NCBI RefSeq assembly: GCF_001281315.1 | Contig: NZ_CP012479.1 | Location: 3,038,001 to 3,102,000 of the forward strand | DNA from: Arthrobacter sp. ERGS1:01 | GTDB lineage: Bacteria; Actinomycetota; Actinomycetes; Actinomycetales; Micrococcaceae | Direction of reading: 5' to 3' | DNA length: 64,000 nucleotides | Notes under the pieces: model-generated | What the model was told of the DNA's origin: nothing | The model's database searches: none | What the model saw: only the letters and a program-made list of their open reading frames with translations | Part shown: positions 55,816-64,000 of the stretch, piece after piece | How the letters are laid out: the number at the start of each line of letters is the position of its first letter | Numbering within the stretch: position 1 is the stretch's first letter | Program-made: the position numbers and the translations under genes

Positions 55816-56715
55816 ATGAATGAACTGACCACCCTTGAACGACGCGGCATGGCCGCAATCTCAACGCCCGGCGGCAAGATGCTCATCGTCGCCGCTGACC
55901 AGCGCAACGGCATGAAGGCCGTCATGCACGACGCCCCGAACGGACCGTCCTCGATCACCACGGAACAGCTCTCGGATGCCAAGGCGGACCTGGTCCGGTT
56001 CCTCGGCAATGCGGCACCGGCCATCCTGCTCGACCCCGAGGTGGCCCTGCCGCGGGTGGCGGATGAGGGTGTCCTGGCCCGCGACACGGCGCTCGTGGTG
56101 GGCCTCGATGCCTCGGGTTTCGACACCGTGGACGGCCTGCAGTACACCAACTTCGTGGCCGGCATGACGCCGCGGAAGGTCCGCGAGCTGGGCGGCGACG
56201 TGGCGAAGATGCTCTGGTACGTCCGCCCCGACCGCCAGGATGCACAGTCGCGGGTGGCCGACGAGATCCGCGAACTGGTCACGGCCTGCACCGCGGAGGG
56301 GCTGCTGCTCATCGTTGAAATCCTGGTGTACCGCCTGGACGGCGAGACCGAGGCCGAGTACGCGGCGGCATTCCCGAGCCTGGTCATCGAGTCCGCCCGC
56401 CTCGCGGTTGACTGCGGCTCCAAGGTGCTCAAACTGCAGTACCCGGGGTCCGCCGAGGCCAGCGCGCTGGTGACGGAAGCGGCGGCCGGCGTGCCGTGGG
56501 CCGTGCTGTCCGCCGGGGTTGACCACGAGACGTTCATCAAGCAGGTGGGAATCGCCGTGGCCAACGGCGCCGGTGGCGCCATGGCCGGACGCTCACTGTG
56601 GAAGGACAGCCTGGCCGTCTCGGCGGAAGTCCGCGAGCAATTGCTCACCACGCGGGCGCTCCCCCGCCTGCAGGAGCTCGAGGCCGTGGTGGACGGCCTG
56701 CTCGTCGCTTCCTAG
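55816..56715 (+). CDS. Class I aldolase of the LacD/YihT family
   Basis: TIM-barrel Schiff-base aldolase of 299 residues. Landmarks shared with tagatose-bisphosphate aldolase LacD and sulfofructose-1-phosphate aldolase YihT are MLIVAADQRNGMK near the N-terminus, the lysine region SKVLKLQYPG, PWAVLSAGVDHETF and AGRSLW near the C-terminus. It cleaves a phosphorylated ketose to dihydroxyacetone phosphate and an aldehyde. RBS AGGAGCAC before ATG 55816. Last gene of the operon. Confidence 0.84.
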   Translation: MNELTTLERRGMAAISTPGGKMLIVAADQRNGMKAVMHDAPNGPSSITTEQLSDAKADLVRFLGNAAPAILLDPEVALPRVADEGVLARDTALVVGLDASGFDTVDGLQYTNFVAGMTPRKVRELGGDVAKMLWYVRPDRQDAQSRVADEIRELVTACTAEGLLLIVEILVYRLDGETEAEYAAAFPSLVIESARLAVDCGSKVLKLQYPGSAEASALVTEAAAGVPWAVLSAGVDHETFIKQVGIAVANGAGGAMAGRSLWKDSLAVSAEVREQLLTTRALPRLQELEAVVDGLLVAS

Positions 56716-56729
56716 CCCGCCTCCGGAAT

Positions 56730-56785
56730 GAGTGAAGCGCCGGCAGCGAACGTCAAAGGACGTCTACGCTGCCGGCGCTTCACTC
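56730..56785. terminator. Long bidirectional hairpin terminator
   Basis: A perfect 19-bp stem (56730-56748 with 56767-56785) extended by an inner ACGTC/GACGT pairing. It separates the convergent aldolase and mannose-6-phosphate-isomerase-like genes. Confidence 0.88.
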
Positions 56786-56798
56786 AGGGATGCGTTGT

Positions 56799-57815
56799 TT
56801 AGGACTCCGGGTGCGTGACTTTTGGCGCCGGCGGCCGGCACCAAATGATCTCCATGGAGCCATCCGCCACCACGCATCCGGCGCCGTGGGGAAGCAGGAG
56901 CGTGTCACCCGCGGCCACGGCCAACCGCTGGCCCGCTTTGCATTCGAGGTACCCCTCCCCTGCCGTGACAACGACGACGCCGAATCCTGGGTCGAGCTCG
57001 ATCCTCGCCGACACCGCGAGCCGTTCGGCCCGGAAATAGCGTTCGCTGCCGACGGGCAGGGAACACTCACCCGTCCTCGTGACCAGCGTGCCAATCTCCT
57101 CCACGGTGCGGCCGCGGTGATCGGCGGCCGTGAGGGCGGTCTTGAACCCCAGCCCCAAGTGTCCGTCCGCGGCACCATCGATGGCGAACCCGTTCCATTC
57201 CAACAGGATGGACAGGTCCTCCGGCTCCTGGACCTCCACCAGGAAGATCCCTTCGCCGATGGCGTGGGGCATTCCCGGCAGGACAAAGACGCTGTCGCCG
57301 GGGGAAACCTCGATGGCGTGCATGGCAGACAGCATGGTCTCCGTGTCCTGCGCCCTGACCCAGTCCGCAAGCTCGTGGGCCCGGACGTCGCGGTTGAATC
57401 CCAGGTGGACCGTGCCGCCCTCCAGGATCAGCCACGCTTCGGCCTTGCCGTGGCGCCGGCCCAGGTGGGAGCCGGCAAAATGGCGTCCCGGGTGGAGGTG
57501 GACGGGCAGGCGCTGGCCGGCGTCGAGCAGTTTGACCAACACCATCGTGTCCACGCCAAAGGAGGCAATGTGGTCCTCGCCAAGCCAATGGACGGGGTTG
57601 CCCGAGACGGCGTCGAGCAGGCTCTGTCCACCGGAAACCCGGGTCAGGCCGGCGTCGGCTTCGCCGAAGATCCGCGTCGTCGAACCGACCCAGTCCTCGG
57701 GCACATGACTTCCCGAGGCAGGTTGGGCGTCCCCGGCCCGAAAGTTCTTGATCTTCGCCCCGCCCCGGTAAAACCGGTCGGCGGGCTGGTTGCTGGACAA
57801 CCGAACAATGGACAT
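56799..57815 (-). CDS. Class I mannose-6-phosphate isomerase-like cupin
   Basis: Zinc-dependent double cupin, 338 residues. Metal ligands are probably in LPVHLHPGRHFA, HGKAEAW and PHAIGEG, as in phosphomannose isomerases, although the usual QxHP reads HLHP here. It may isomerise mannose 6-phosphate/fructose 6-phosphate or a related aldose/ketose phosphate. ATG 57815 has GAGAG upstream. It follows the DeoR gene by 76 bases on the same strand. Confidence 0.85.
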   Translation of the reverse strand: MSIVRLSSNQPADRFYRGGAKIKNFRAGDAQPASGSHVPEDWVGSTTRIFGEADAGLTRVSGGQSLLDAVSGNPVHWLGEDHIASFGVDTMVLVKLLDAGQRLPVHLHPGRHFAGSHLGRRHGKAEAWLILEGGTVHLGFNRDVRAHELADWVRAQDTETMLSAMHAIEVSPGDSVFVLPGMPHAIGEGIFLVEVQEPEDLSILLEWNGFAIDGAADGHLGLGFKTALTAADHRGRTVEEIGTLVTRTGECSLPVGSERYFRAERLAVSARIELDPGFGVVVVTAGEGYLECKAGQRLAVAAGDTLLLPHGAGCVVADGSMEIIWCRPPAPKVTHPES

Positions 57816-57891
57816 TGGGGCTCTCTCAGGGGGTATCGGACCGCGGCAAAGCTGCCCGGTCAAACGGAAGGTGGGGTGATTCTTGAGCGGC

Positions 57892-58734
57892 TTAGGTGGC
57901 GGACGCCGGCGGATACATGACCTGGACGCCGTTGGCCGCAAGCACTTCGGCAATCTCGGCCGGGGGTGGCGCATCGGAGACGAAGTAGTCCGCCCGGCCC
58001 AGCTCGGCCACCTGTGCGAACAAGCGTCGGCCAAACTTGGAGGAATCGGCCAGGAACGCCACCCGGGACGCGTTGGTCATCATCTCGCTCATCATGACGG
58101 CCTCGGCCACGTTGCTCGTGGAGTAGCCGCCCTCCACCGAGACGGCGCCCACGGCGAGCAGCGCCAGGTCGCTCTGGACGCCGAGCTTCTTGCCGCCCAC
58201 GGCGGTTTGGAAACTCACGGGTCCGATGGTCGCCTGGGCCACCTGGTGGTAGGTCCCGCCAAAGACATAGAGGTCGCGGTACGTATTCGACGACAGTTCC
58301 GCGGGAATGCGCAGGCTGTTGGTGGCCACCGTGAGGCCGCGGCGCTCGCTCATGTGGCGGGCCACGGCCAGGGTGGTGGTGCCGGCGTTGAGCATGACGA
58401 CCGAGTCGTCCTGGACCAGTGTTGCCGCGAGCGCGCCGATGGTCTCCTTGGCGGACGCCTGCAGGCGCAGGCGCACGTCGATGCCGGTATCGGCCTGCGG
58501 CAGGGACTGCAGGCTGACGGCGCCGCCGTGCGTGCGGATCAGGATGCCGTCACGGTCCAGCCGGTCCAGGTCGCGCCGAATGGTGTCGGTGGATACGTCG
58601 AGCCGCTCGGCGAGCTCGGCCACCGTCACTTCGCCCGCCTCCTGCACATAGGCCGCCAACACGGCCTTGCGCCCGGCGGGCAGATGGCGGGGGGATCCAT
58701 CGCGGTCGGTTGTGGACGTCGCATTAGTAGTCAT
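57892..58734 (-). CDS. DeoR-family transcriptional regulator
   Basis: 280-residue repressor with an N-terminal DeoR helix-turn-helix (VTVAELAERLDVSTDTIRRDLDRL) and a C-terminal sugar-phosphate-sensing domain (NAGTTTLAVARHM, SSKFGRRLFAQVA). DeoR proteins usually respond to a phosphorylated sugar. ATG 58734 has little ribosome binding site; TTG 58740 is alternative. It faces the CUT1 importer operon across a 130-bp AT-rich region with two pairs of direct repeats. Confidence 0.9.
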   Translation of the reverse strand: MTTNATSTTDRDGSPRHLPAGRKAVLAAYVQEAGEVTVAELAERLDVSTDTIRRDLDRLDRDGILIRTHGGAVSLQSLPQADTGIDVRLRLQASAKETIGALAATLVQDDSVVMLNAGTTTLAVARHMSERRGLTVATNSLRIPAELSSNTYRDLYVFGGTYHQVAQATIGPVSFQTAVGGKKLGVQSDLALLAVGAVSVEGGYSTSNVAEAVMMSEMMTNASRVAFLADSSKFGRRLFAQVAELGRADYFVSDAPPPAEIAEVLAANGVQVMYPPASAT

Positions 58735-58752
58735 AAGCAATTATTAGCACTA

Positions 58753-58828
58753 TTTGCGGAATTATGCTTGACGCTTGCTGTTTTTTGCGGATAAAGTCGC
58801 ATTAATCGTGCAGCGAGACGCATAAATC
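58753..58828 (+). promoter_or_regulatory. Promoter and repeat boxes upstream of CUT1 importer operon
   Basis: TTGACG (58768-58773) and TAAAGT (58792-58797) with an 18-base spacer form a good promoter. TTTGCGGA occurs at 58753-58760 and 58784-58791 (31-base step), flanking and overlapping the promoter. CGCATTAATC (58798-58807) and CGCATAAATC (58819-58828) repeat at a 21-base step just downstream. These are candidate DeoR binding sites. Confidence 0.6.
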
Positions 58829-58864
58829 AGCGTATTTCAGCACGTCTGAGATGGGAGTAGCAAC

Positions 58865-60148
58865 ATGAGCAACGATGCTCTGTCAAGGCGTAAAGTCCTT
58901 GGATACTTTGGAATGGCGGCGGCAGTCGCGATGACGGCAAGCTGTGGCACCTCGAATGCCGGCAAGTCCGCCGATGGAACCGTCACCCTGGAATTCGCCC
59001 AATGGTGGGAGCCCGAATTGCCCAAGGGCGCACTGCGCACCCTGATGGACACCTTCGAGGCGAAAAACCCCGGCATCAAGGTCAAGCTCCTCAGCGGCCC
59101 CTACGCCTCCACGAAGGAACAGGTCATCGCCGGTGCGGCGGCCGGCACCATGTCCGACGTCGTCGGCCTGGACGGTGCCTGGATCAACGACTTCTCCAAG
59201 CAGGGCTCGCTCGCCGATCTCTCCGCCCTGATGAAGGACTCCAAGTACGACGAAAGCCAGCTGGCCAGCCAGGTCAAGATCGACGGCACCACGCTGATGA
59301 TCCCGGCCGTGAACTTCGTCTACCCCATGTTCACCAATGACGATCTGCTCGCCAAGGCCGGCGTCTCCAAGCCGCCGTCAACCCGCACCGAATTCACCGC
59401 GGCCGCCGTGGCCATCAGCAAGGCGGACTCCAACGTCAAGGGCTGGGTCCTCCCGCTCTCCCAGGAAGCACCCAACGGCATCCAGAACGACGTCATGTCC
59501 TGGGTCTGGGCCTCCGGCGGCAGCATGCTCAAGGACGGCAAGCCCGATCTGACCAACGACGCCGTCCACAGCGCCGTCGACTTCGTCCAGGACCTTTGGA
59601 ACAAGAAGGTGGTCTCCCCCGGCGCCCTGACCATGAAGGAACAGGACAAGGTGGAGGAGTTCACCAACGCCCGCGTGGGCATGATGATCGACTCCCTGGC
59701 CCACATCAAGTTGATCCGGGAGAACAACCCGAAGCTGAAGTTCAGCATCTCCGCCATTCCCGCCGTCGACGGTTTCACGGGCAAGCGCGGCATCCCCTAC
59801 GCGGCGTGGGGCATCGGCATCGCGGACAACTCACCCAACAAGGCCGAGGCCTGGAAGCTCGTGGACTTCCTCATGAGTGAGGAAACCAACGCCAAGCTGT
59901 CATCGCTCTCCAACTCCTTCCCCGGCAACACCAAGGCCGTGCCGGACTTCGTCGACAGCGACGAGCTCTTCAAGAAGGCGTTCGAGATCTACAAGAGCGG
60001 CACCCCCGCCAACGAATTCGTGGGCCTGCCCGTGGCCGAACAGCTGATGCGCAGCTTCGACGAGGAACTCCAGAAAACCCTCAGCGGCCAGCAGAACGTC
60101 GACACACTGCTCACCAACGCCCAAGCCACCTGGATGAAATCGTTCTAG
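58865..60148 (+). CDS. CUT1 sugar ABC importer substrate-binding lipoprotein
   Basis: Extracellular solute-binding protein family 1, 427 residues. The N-terminus combines a twin-arginine-like motif SRRKVL (7-12) with a lipobox ending at Cys27 (TASC), as found for Tat-exported lipoproteins of actinobacteria. The mature part (LEFAQWWEPELPKGALRTLMDTFEAKNPGI) is typical of sugar-binding proteins. GGGAG precedes ATG 58865. It starts the operon. Confidence 0.92.
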   Translation: MSNDALSRRKVLGYFGMAAAVAMTASCGTSNAGKSADGTVTLEFAQWWEPELPKGALRTLMDTFEAKNPGIKVKLLSGPYASTKEQVIAGAAAGTMSDVVGLDGAWINDFSKQGSLADLSALMKDSKYDESQLASQVKIDGTTLMIPAVNFVYPMFTNDDLLAKAGVSKPPSTRTEFTAAAVAISKADSNVKGWVLPLSQEAPNGIQNDVMSWVWASGGSMLKDGKPDLTNDAVHSAVDFVQDLWNKKVVSPGALTMKEQDKVEEFTNARVGMMIDSLAHIKLIRENNPKLKFSISAIPAVDGFTGKRGIPYAAWGIGIADNSPNKAEAWKLVDFLMSEETNAKLSSLSNSFPGNTKAVPDFVDSDELFKKAFEIYKSGTPANEFVGLPVAEQLMRSFDEELQKTLSGQQNVDTLLTNAQATWMKSF

Positions 60149-60160
60149 GAGCCCTCCCCC

Positions 60161-61120
60161 ATGAAATCCACACTCAAAGATCCCGAGCCGCTGCTCCAAA
60201 CGCAGTGGCCGGTTGACCCGGTCAAGCCAAGGAAGGCCGGCTGGGGCGGCCTGAAGCGCCGGCTGGCCCCGTACGGCTTCGTCTCACCCACCGTCATCCT
60301 GATGTTCGTGCTCATGCTGGTGCCCATCGTCATGGTCATCGGGTACTCGTTCATGAACAACGTCATCATGACCAAGCACCCGAAGTTCGTGGGCCTGGAC
60401 AACTACGTGACGATCCTGACGGACAGCGTGTTCCACACGGCGCTGGCCAATACGTTGATCTTCACGTTCGCCAGCGTGGCGGCCCACATCGTGCTGGGCC
60501 TGCTGTTCGCGATGTTGCTGAATTCCCCGCTGCTGGGCACGCGCTTCAAGGCCCTGTTCCGGGCGGTCTACGTGCTGCCGTGGCTGTTCACGGTGGCGAT
60601 CATCGCGGTGCTGTGGCGGCTGCTCCTGGACCCGAACGGCGTCATCAACTTCCTGCTGATGAATGCCGGGATCATCGATTCGAAGATCGAGTGGCTGTCC
60701 TCACCGGGCACGGCACTGTTCGCGGTCACGTTCATCAACATCTGGGCCGGGTATCCGTTCTATATGGTCAGCATCCTGGCCGGCCTGCAGGGCATCCCGA
60801 AGGATCTGTACGAGGCTGCAACGGTCGACGGCGCCAACGGCTTCCAGAAGTTCCTGCACGTCACGCTGCCCCAGCTCAAGCCGATCATCATCAGCATGGC
60901 GATGCTCGATCTGATCTGGACCTCGCAGCAGTTCGCGTTGATCTGGATGACCACCGGCGGCGGGCCCATCAACGTCACCGAAATGCTCAGCACCTACACC
61001 TACAAGTTGGCCTTCAGCCAGTACCAGTTCTCGCTGGCCTCGGCTTCCGCCGTCGTCATTCTTTTGCTGTCGATGATCCTGGCCTTCTTCTACATCCGGC
61101 ACCAGAAAGCGAGGGATTGA
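60161..61120 (+). CDS. CUT1 sugar ABC importer permease 1
   Basis: MalF-type inner-membrane permease, 319 residues, six helices. The ATPase-contact EAA loop reads YEAATVDGANGFQKFLHVTLP. Starts 12 bases after the binding-protein gene. No ATPase is encoded in the operon, so it probably works with a shared MsiK-type ATPase encoded elsewhere. Confidence 0.93.
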   Translation: MKSTLKDPEPLLQTQWPVDPVKPRKAGWGGLKRRLAPYGFVSPTVILMFVLMLVPIVMVIGYSFMNNVIMTKHPKFVGLDNYVTILTDSVFHTALANTLIFTFASVAAHIVLGLLFAMLLNSPLLGTRFKALFRAVYVLPWLFTVAIIAVLWRLLLDPNGVINFLLMNAGIIDSKIEWLSSPGTALFAVTFINIWAGYPFYMVSILAGLQGIPKDLYEAATVDGANGFQKFLHVTLPQLKPIIISMAMLDLIWTSQQFALIWMTTGGGPINVTEMLSTYTYKLAFSQYQFSLASASAVVILLLSMILAFFYIRHQKARD

Positions 61121-61121
61121 G

Positions 61122-61967
61122 ATGTCCATGACGAAGGCGCAGAAGCGACTGGCGAGCAAGGCCGGCATCATCATCGCCCTGCTCGCGGGGGCCGTGTTCG
61201 CGGCGTTCCCGGTGTTCTGGATGGCTGTCAGCTCGTTCAAGGCGAACTCGGAAATCTTCGAGTTCCCACCGCGGATCATCACGGAGAACTTCTCCCTGAC
61301 CGCGTACACCACCATCCTGACGGACCCCGCCAAGGTACGGTTCTTCATCAACAGCTACGTGGTGTCGATCGGGGTGACCATCCTGACGCTGATCGTGGCC
61401 ATCCTGGCCGCCTACGCGTTCAGCCGGTACCAGTTCAGGGGCAAGCACCCGCTGAACATGATCATCGTCAGCGTCCAGGCGGTGCCACCCATCACGCTGC
61501 TCATCCCGTTCTTCGGGCTGATGGTGGTGCTGCGGCTCTACAACACCTACCAGGGCCTGATCCTGACGTACATGGTGTTCACGCTCCCCTACGCGATCAT
61601 CATGATGACCGGCTACTTCAACACCATCCCGAAGGAGCTCGATGAGGCCGCCAAGGTGGACGGGGCCAGCTCGTTCGCGGCCCTGTGGCGGGTGCTGGTG
61701 CCGGTGTCGATCCCGGGCATCGTCTCGGTGGGGATCTACACGTTCATGATCGCGTGGAACGAATACCTGTTCGCGCTGACCCTGACCCGTTCCGTGGACA
61801 TGCGGACGGTGCCCGTTGGCATCCAGCTGCTCATGGGCCAGCACTCCTACCAGTGGAACGAAATGATGGCCATGAGCATCCTTGGCTGCATCCCCGTTCT
61901 TATCCTCTTCCTGTTCTTCCAGCGGTACTTCATCGGCGGGCTGACCGCCGGCGGAGTCAAGAGTTAA
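61122..61967 (+). CDS. CUT1 sugar ABC importer permease 2
   Basis: MalG-type permease, 281 residues, six helices; EAA loop DEAAKVDGASSFAALWRVLVP. ATG 61122 starts one base after the stop of permease 1. Forms the heterodimeric channel with it. Confidence 0.93.
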   Translation: MSMTKAQKRLASKAGIIIALLAGAVFAAFPVFWMAVSSFKANSEIFEFPPRIITENFSLTAYTTILTDPAKVRFFINSYVVSIGVTILTLIVAILAAYAFSRYQFRGKHPLNMIIVSVQAVPPITLLIPFFGLMVVLRLYNTYQGLILTYMVFTLPYAIIMMTGYFNTIPKELDEAAKVDGASSFAALWRVLVPVSIPGIVSVGIYTFMIAWNEYLFALTLTRSVDMRTVPVGIQLLMGQHSYQWNEMMAMSILGCIPVLILFLFFQRYFIGGLTAGGVKS

Positions 61968-62013
61968 TCCCCCAATTTTCCCCTTTCCAAACAACAATCC
62001 CAGGAGAATCACC

Positions 62014-62877
62014 ATGTTGATGAACGGCATCGATCTGCTCGACGTAGCAAACAAGAACAACTTCGCCGTCCCGGCGTTCAACGTCAGCGACTACGCCATG
62101 ATGAACGGTCTGTTTGAGGTCAGCGAGGAGAAGGACTCACCGCTCATCGTCGCCATCCACCCCGATGAACTGAGCCACATTGGTGTCGACATGCTGCCGG
62201 CCATCGTGGCCCGCGCACACCGCTCCACCGTCCCCGTCACCATTCACCTGGACCACGGCGCCAGCTACGAGCAAGTGCTGCTGGCCATCAAGAGCGGCTT
62301 CACCTCTGTCATGATCGATGGCTCCCTGCTCCCCTTCGACGAGAACGTGGCCATCACCAAGAAGGTGGTGGACGCCGCACACGCCGTGGGCATCTCCGTT
62401 GAGGGCGAGCTGGGCACCATCGGCAAGACCGACGGCAACGCCGAGGCCGGCACCGACACCATCATCTACACGGACCCCGACGACGCCGTTCGGTTCGTCG
62501 CCGAAACCGGCGTGGACAGCCTGGCCATCGCCATCGGCACCTGCCACGGCCTCTACCCCCAGGGCGTCACGCCCGAGCTGAAGCTGGACCTGCTCCAGCA
62601 GATCCAGGACAAGGTCAGCATCCCCCTGGTGCTGCACGGCGGCTCCAACAACCCGGACGAGGAGATCGGCAAGTCGGTGTCCCTGGGCGTGAACAAGATC
62701 AACATTTCCAGCGACATCAAGACCGCCTACCATGACAAGATGCGCGAGATCCTGGCTGGCGACGCCGGGGTCCGCGAGCCGAACACCATCCAGCCGCCGT
62801 GCATCGCCGCCATGAAGGTCACGGCCGCCCAGAAGATCGACCTGTTCAATGCCGCCGGCAAGGCTGCGCTCTACTAA
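62014..62877 (+). CDS. Class II ketose-bisphosphate aldolase
   Basis: Zinc-dependent aldolase, 287 residues, of the fructose/tagatose-bisphosphate (FbaA/GatY/KbaY) family. Metal histidines appear in HLDHGASYEQ, GTCHGLYP and LHGGSNNPDEE; NISSDIKTAY marks the phosphate site. The AGAG.. of the usual glycine loop is replaced by GGSNNP, so substrate preference may differ from glycolytic aldolase. AGGAG lies before ATG 62014. It would cleave the bisphosphate produced by the following kinase. Confidence 0.9.
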   Translation: MLMNGIDLLDVANKNNFAVPAFNVSDYAMMNGLFEVSEEKDSPLIVAIHPDELSHIGVDMLPAIVARAHRSTVPVTIHLDHGASYEQVLLAIKSGFTSVMIDGSLLPFDENVAITKKVVDAAHAVGISVEGELGTIGKTDGNAEAGTDTIIYTDPDDAVRFVAETGVDSLAIAIGTCHGLYPQGVTPELKLDLLQQIQDKVSIPLVLHGGSNNPDEEIGKSVSLGVNKINISSDIKTAYHDKMREILAGDAGVREPNTIQPPCIAAMKVTAAQKIDLFNAAGKAALY

Positions 62878-62896
62878 GAGAAGGAACCGTTCCACC

Positions 62897-64000
62897 ATGA
62901 CTAACAAACTCGTACTCGGGCTGGGCGGTACGGTCGACTACGAGATCGTGTGGGACGCCTTGGTGATTGAAGGGCTGATTTCGGAGTACCGCGTCAGCGC
63001 CGCCGAACTCAGCTCTTCAATCCCGGTCGACAGCGAGCGGGCCCTGCTCCTGACCCTGCTGGCATTCCTGCGCGACGGCGTGGGCGGGGAACGGTTCGTT
63101 GCCTCCTCGGAGATCGTGGAGCAGTTCGCCGCCCGCTTTGATCGCAGCCTGACCCTCGGCGGGACGCCAGTCCGGGCGGCGCTGGCCATGCAGGCGCTGG
63201 GCGTCGACAGCACGGTTCACCTGGTGAGCATTGACGACACCGTCCGGCGTTTGTTGCCGGCCGGGGTTGACTACCTCTGCAGTGCATCGGAGGACACCAC
63301 GGATCCGCACCTGATCGTGCAGTACCGCGCAGGGGAACGGATTCACAGCGGCGACATCGACCTGGTGACGCCGCATCCCAACCGGGTCATCTACGCCAAT
63401 GACCCGCCCAATCGGGAGCTTCTGCTCAGCGACGGGCTGGGCGTGGCTTTGACGGATGCCTCGGTGTTCATGGTCTCCGGCTTCAACTCCATCCAGGAAC
63501 CGGAGGTGCTGGAGCAGCGCTTGGCGAGCCTCATGGAACACATGGAGCAGCTGCCCTCCTCGGCCGTGGTGTTCTATGAGGATGCCGGCTTCCATGTGCC
63601 GGCGATGAGCCAGCAGGTCCGCGATTCGATCGTGGGCGAGGTGGACATCTACAGCATGAACGAGGACGAAATGCAGGCCTATGTTGGCCGGCCGCTGGAT
63701 CTGCTGGATGTGGGCGGCATGTGCGATGCCCTAGCGGAACTGCACGGCATTATCCCGGCATCCACCCTGGTGGTGCACACCAAGTATTGGTCGCTGGCGT
63801 ATGGCGCAGACGCTGCCAGGCACGACGCCGGCCTGCGGGGCGGGATCACCATGGCGAGCACCCGGTACCGCCACGGCGACGGCTTCACGGCTGCCGACTA
63901 CACGGCGGTCGCCGAGCTCAGTCCCAACACCCTGGGGGCCGAGTTTGCGGAGTCGATCAACACCAAGTTGGGCAATTCCGTCCATTGTCTGCCCGGCATC
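62897..64000 (+). CDS. ADP-dependent sugar/sugar-phosphate kinase, ADPK family (3' end outside window)
   Basis: Open to the right edge with 368 codons visible. It looks like the ADP-dependent glucokinase/phosphofructokinase family: GLGGTVDYEIVWD at the N-terminus, a large-domain substrate region (TLGGTPVRAALAMQALG), the magnesium motif NXXE as Asn255-Glu258 (NEDE), and VVHTKYWSLAYG. The C-terminal GxGD catalytic motif would lie beyond the window. These enzymes use ADP rather than ATP and are best known from archaea and animals. ATG 62897 follows AAGGAA. Directly after the class II aldolase, it may be a phosphofructokinase-like step for the sugar imported by the CUT1 system. Confidence 0.7.
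   Translation, partial: MTNKLVLGLGGTVDYEIVWDALVIEGLISEYRVSAAELSSSIPVDSERALLLTLLAFLRDGVGGERFVASSEIVEQFAARFDRSLTLGGTPVRAALAMQALGVDSTVHLVSIDDTVRRLLPAGVDYLCSASEDTTDPHLIVQYRAGERIHSGDIDLVTPHPNRVIYANDPPNRELLLSDGLGVALTDASVFMVSGFNSIQEPEVLEQRLASLMEHMEQLPSSAVVFYEDAGFHVPAMSQQVRDSIVGEVDIYSMNEDEMQAYVGRPLDLLDVGGMCDALAELHGIIPASTLVVHTKYWSLAYGADAARHDAGLRGGITMASTRYRHGDGFTAADYTAVAELSPNTLGAEFAESINTKLGNSVHCLPGI

Noticed and set aside
46507..56715. Assignment as a sulfoquinovose (sulfo-EMP) degradation cluster
   Set aside because: Only the AGE isomerase and LacD/YihT aldolase fit; sulfoquinovosidase, PfkB kinase, sulfolactaldehyde enzyme and sulfonate exporter are all missing.

Overview
The window looks like chromosomal sequence from a high-GC actinobacterium of the Arthrobacter/Micrococcaceae type. 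The evidence is strong G/C bias at third codon positions, frequent GTG and TTG starts, the tandem (two-aptamer) glycine riboswitch layout, a sugar ABC importer operon with no ATPase gene of its own, and gene families typical of soil Micrococcaceae. I see no rRNA, tRNA, CRISPR array, transposase, integrase or phage gene. This is a catabolic and transport-rich region, not a mobile island.

Layout. 1-2.5 kb: an ABC drug-type exporter cut by the left edge. 2.5-6.1 kb: a DUF2264 protein with a one-base frameshift, a dienelactone hydrolase and a methylenetetrahydrofolate reductase-like protein. 6.2-16.8 kb: the glycine regulon. gcvP-gcvT-gcvH-glyA-sdaA runs leftward and an APC-family permease plus purU runs rightward; each side is headed by its own tandem glycine riboswitch, and the two control regions are near mirror images. 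Together they import glycine, cleave it, condense a second glycine with the released one-carbon unit to serine, deaminate serine to pyruvate, and free excess formyl-folate.

16.8-24.8 kb: a class B penicillin-binding lipoprotein, a secreted S53 (sedolisin) peptidase, an ABC-F ATPase with a frameshift, a GAP-family membrane protein and an FAD-dependent oxidase. 24.8-30.8 kb: a guanidino-compound/polyamine locus (aldehyde dehydrogenase, NCS1 permease, agmatinase-family ureohydrolase) with a divergent PucR regulator; the permease and ureohydrolase promoters share a duplicated 79-bp element. 31.3-35.6 kb: an asparagine locus with a racemase-asparaginase fusion, an AnsP-like permease and a GntR regulator. 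36-45 kb: a UvrA-like ATPase (frameshifted), an MFS protein, then a pseudouridine locus (LysR, psuG with a frameshift, PfkB kinase, MFS), and an orphan trpF.

46.5-64 kb: two adjacent sugar regulons. The first pairs LacI and an AGE-family isomerase with a divergent operon of a FrcK-like kinase, a CUT2 ABC importer, a mannitol-dehydrogenase-family enzyme, an SDR, a second P-loop kinase and a LacD/YihT-type aldolase. The second pairs DeoR and a mannose-6-phosphate-isomerase-like cupin with a divergent CUT1 importer lacking an ATPase, a class II aldolase, and an ADP-dependent sugar kinase cut by the right edge.

Four genes are each broken by what looks like exactly one missing base, three of them in homopolymers. 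That pattern points to sequencing or assembly error more than to gene decay.
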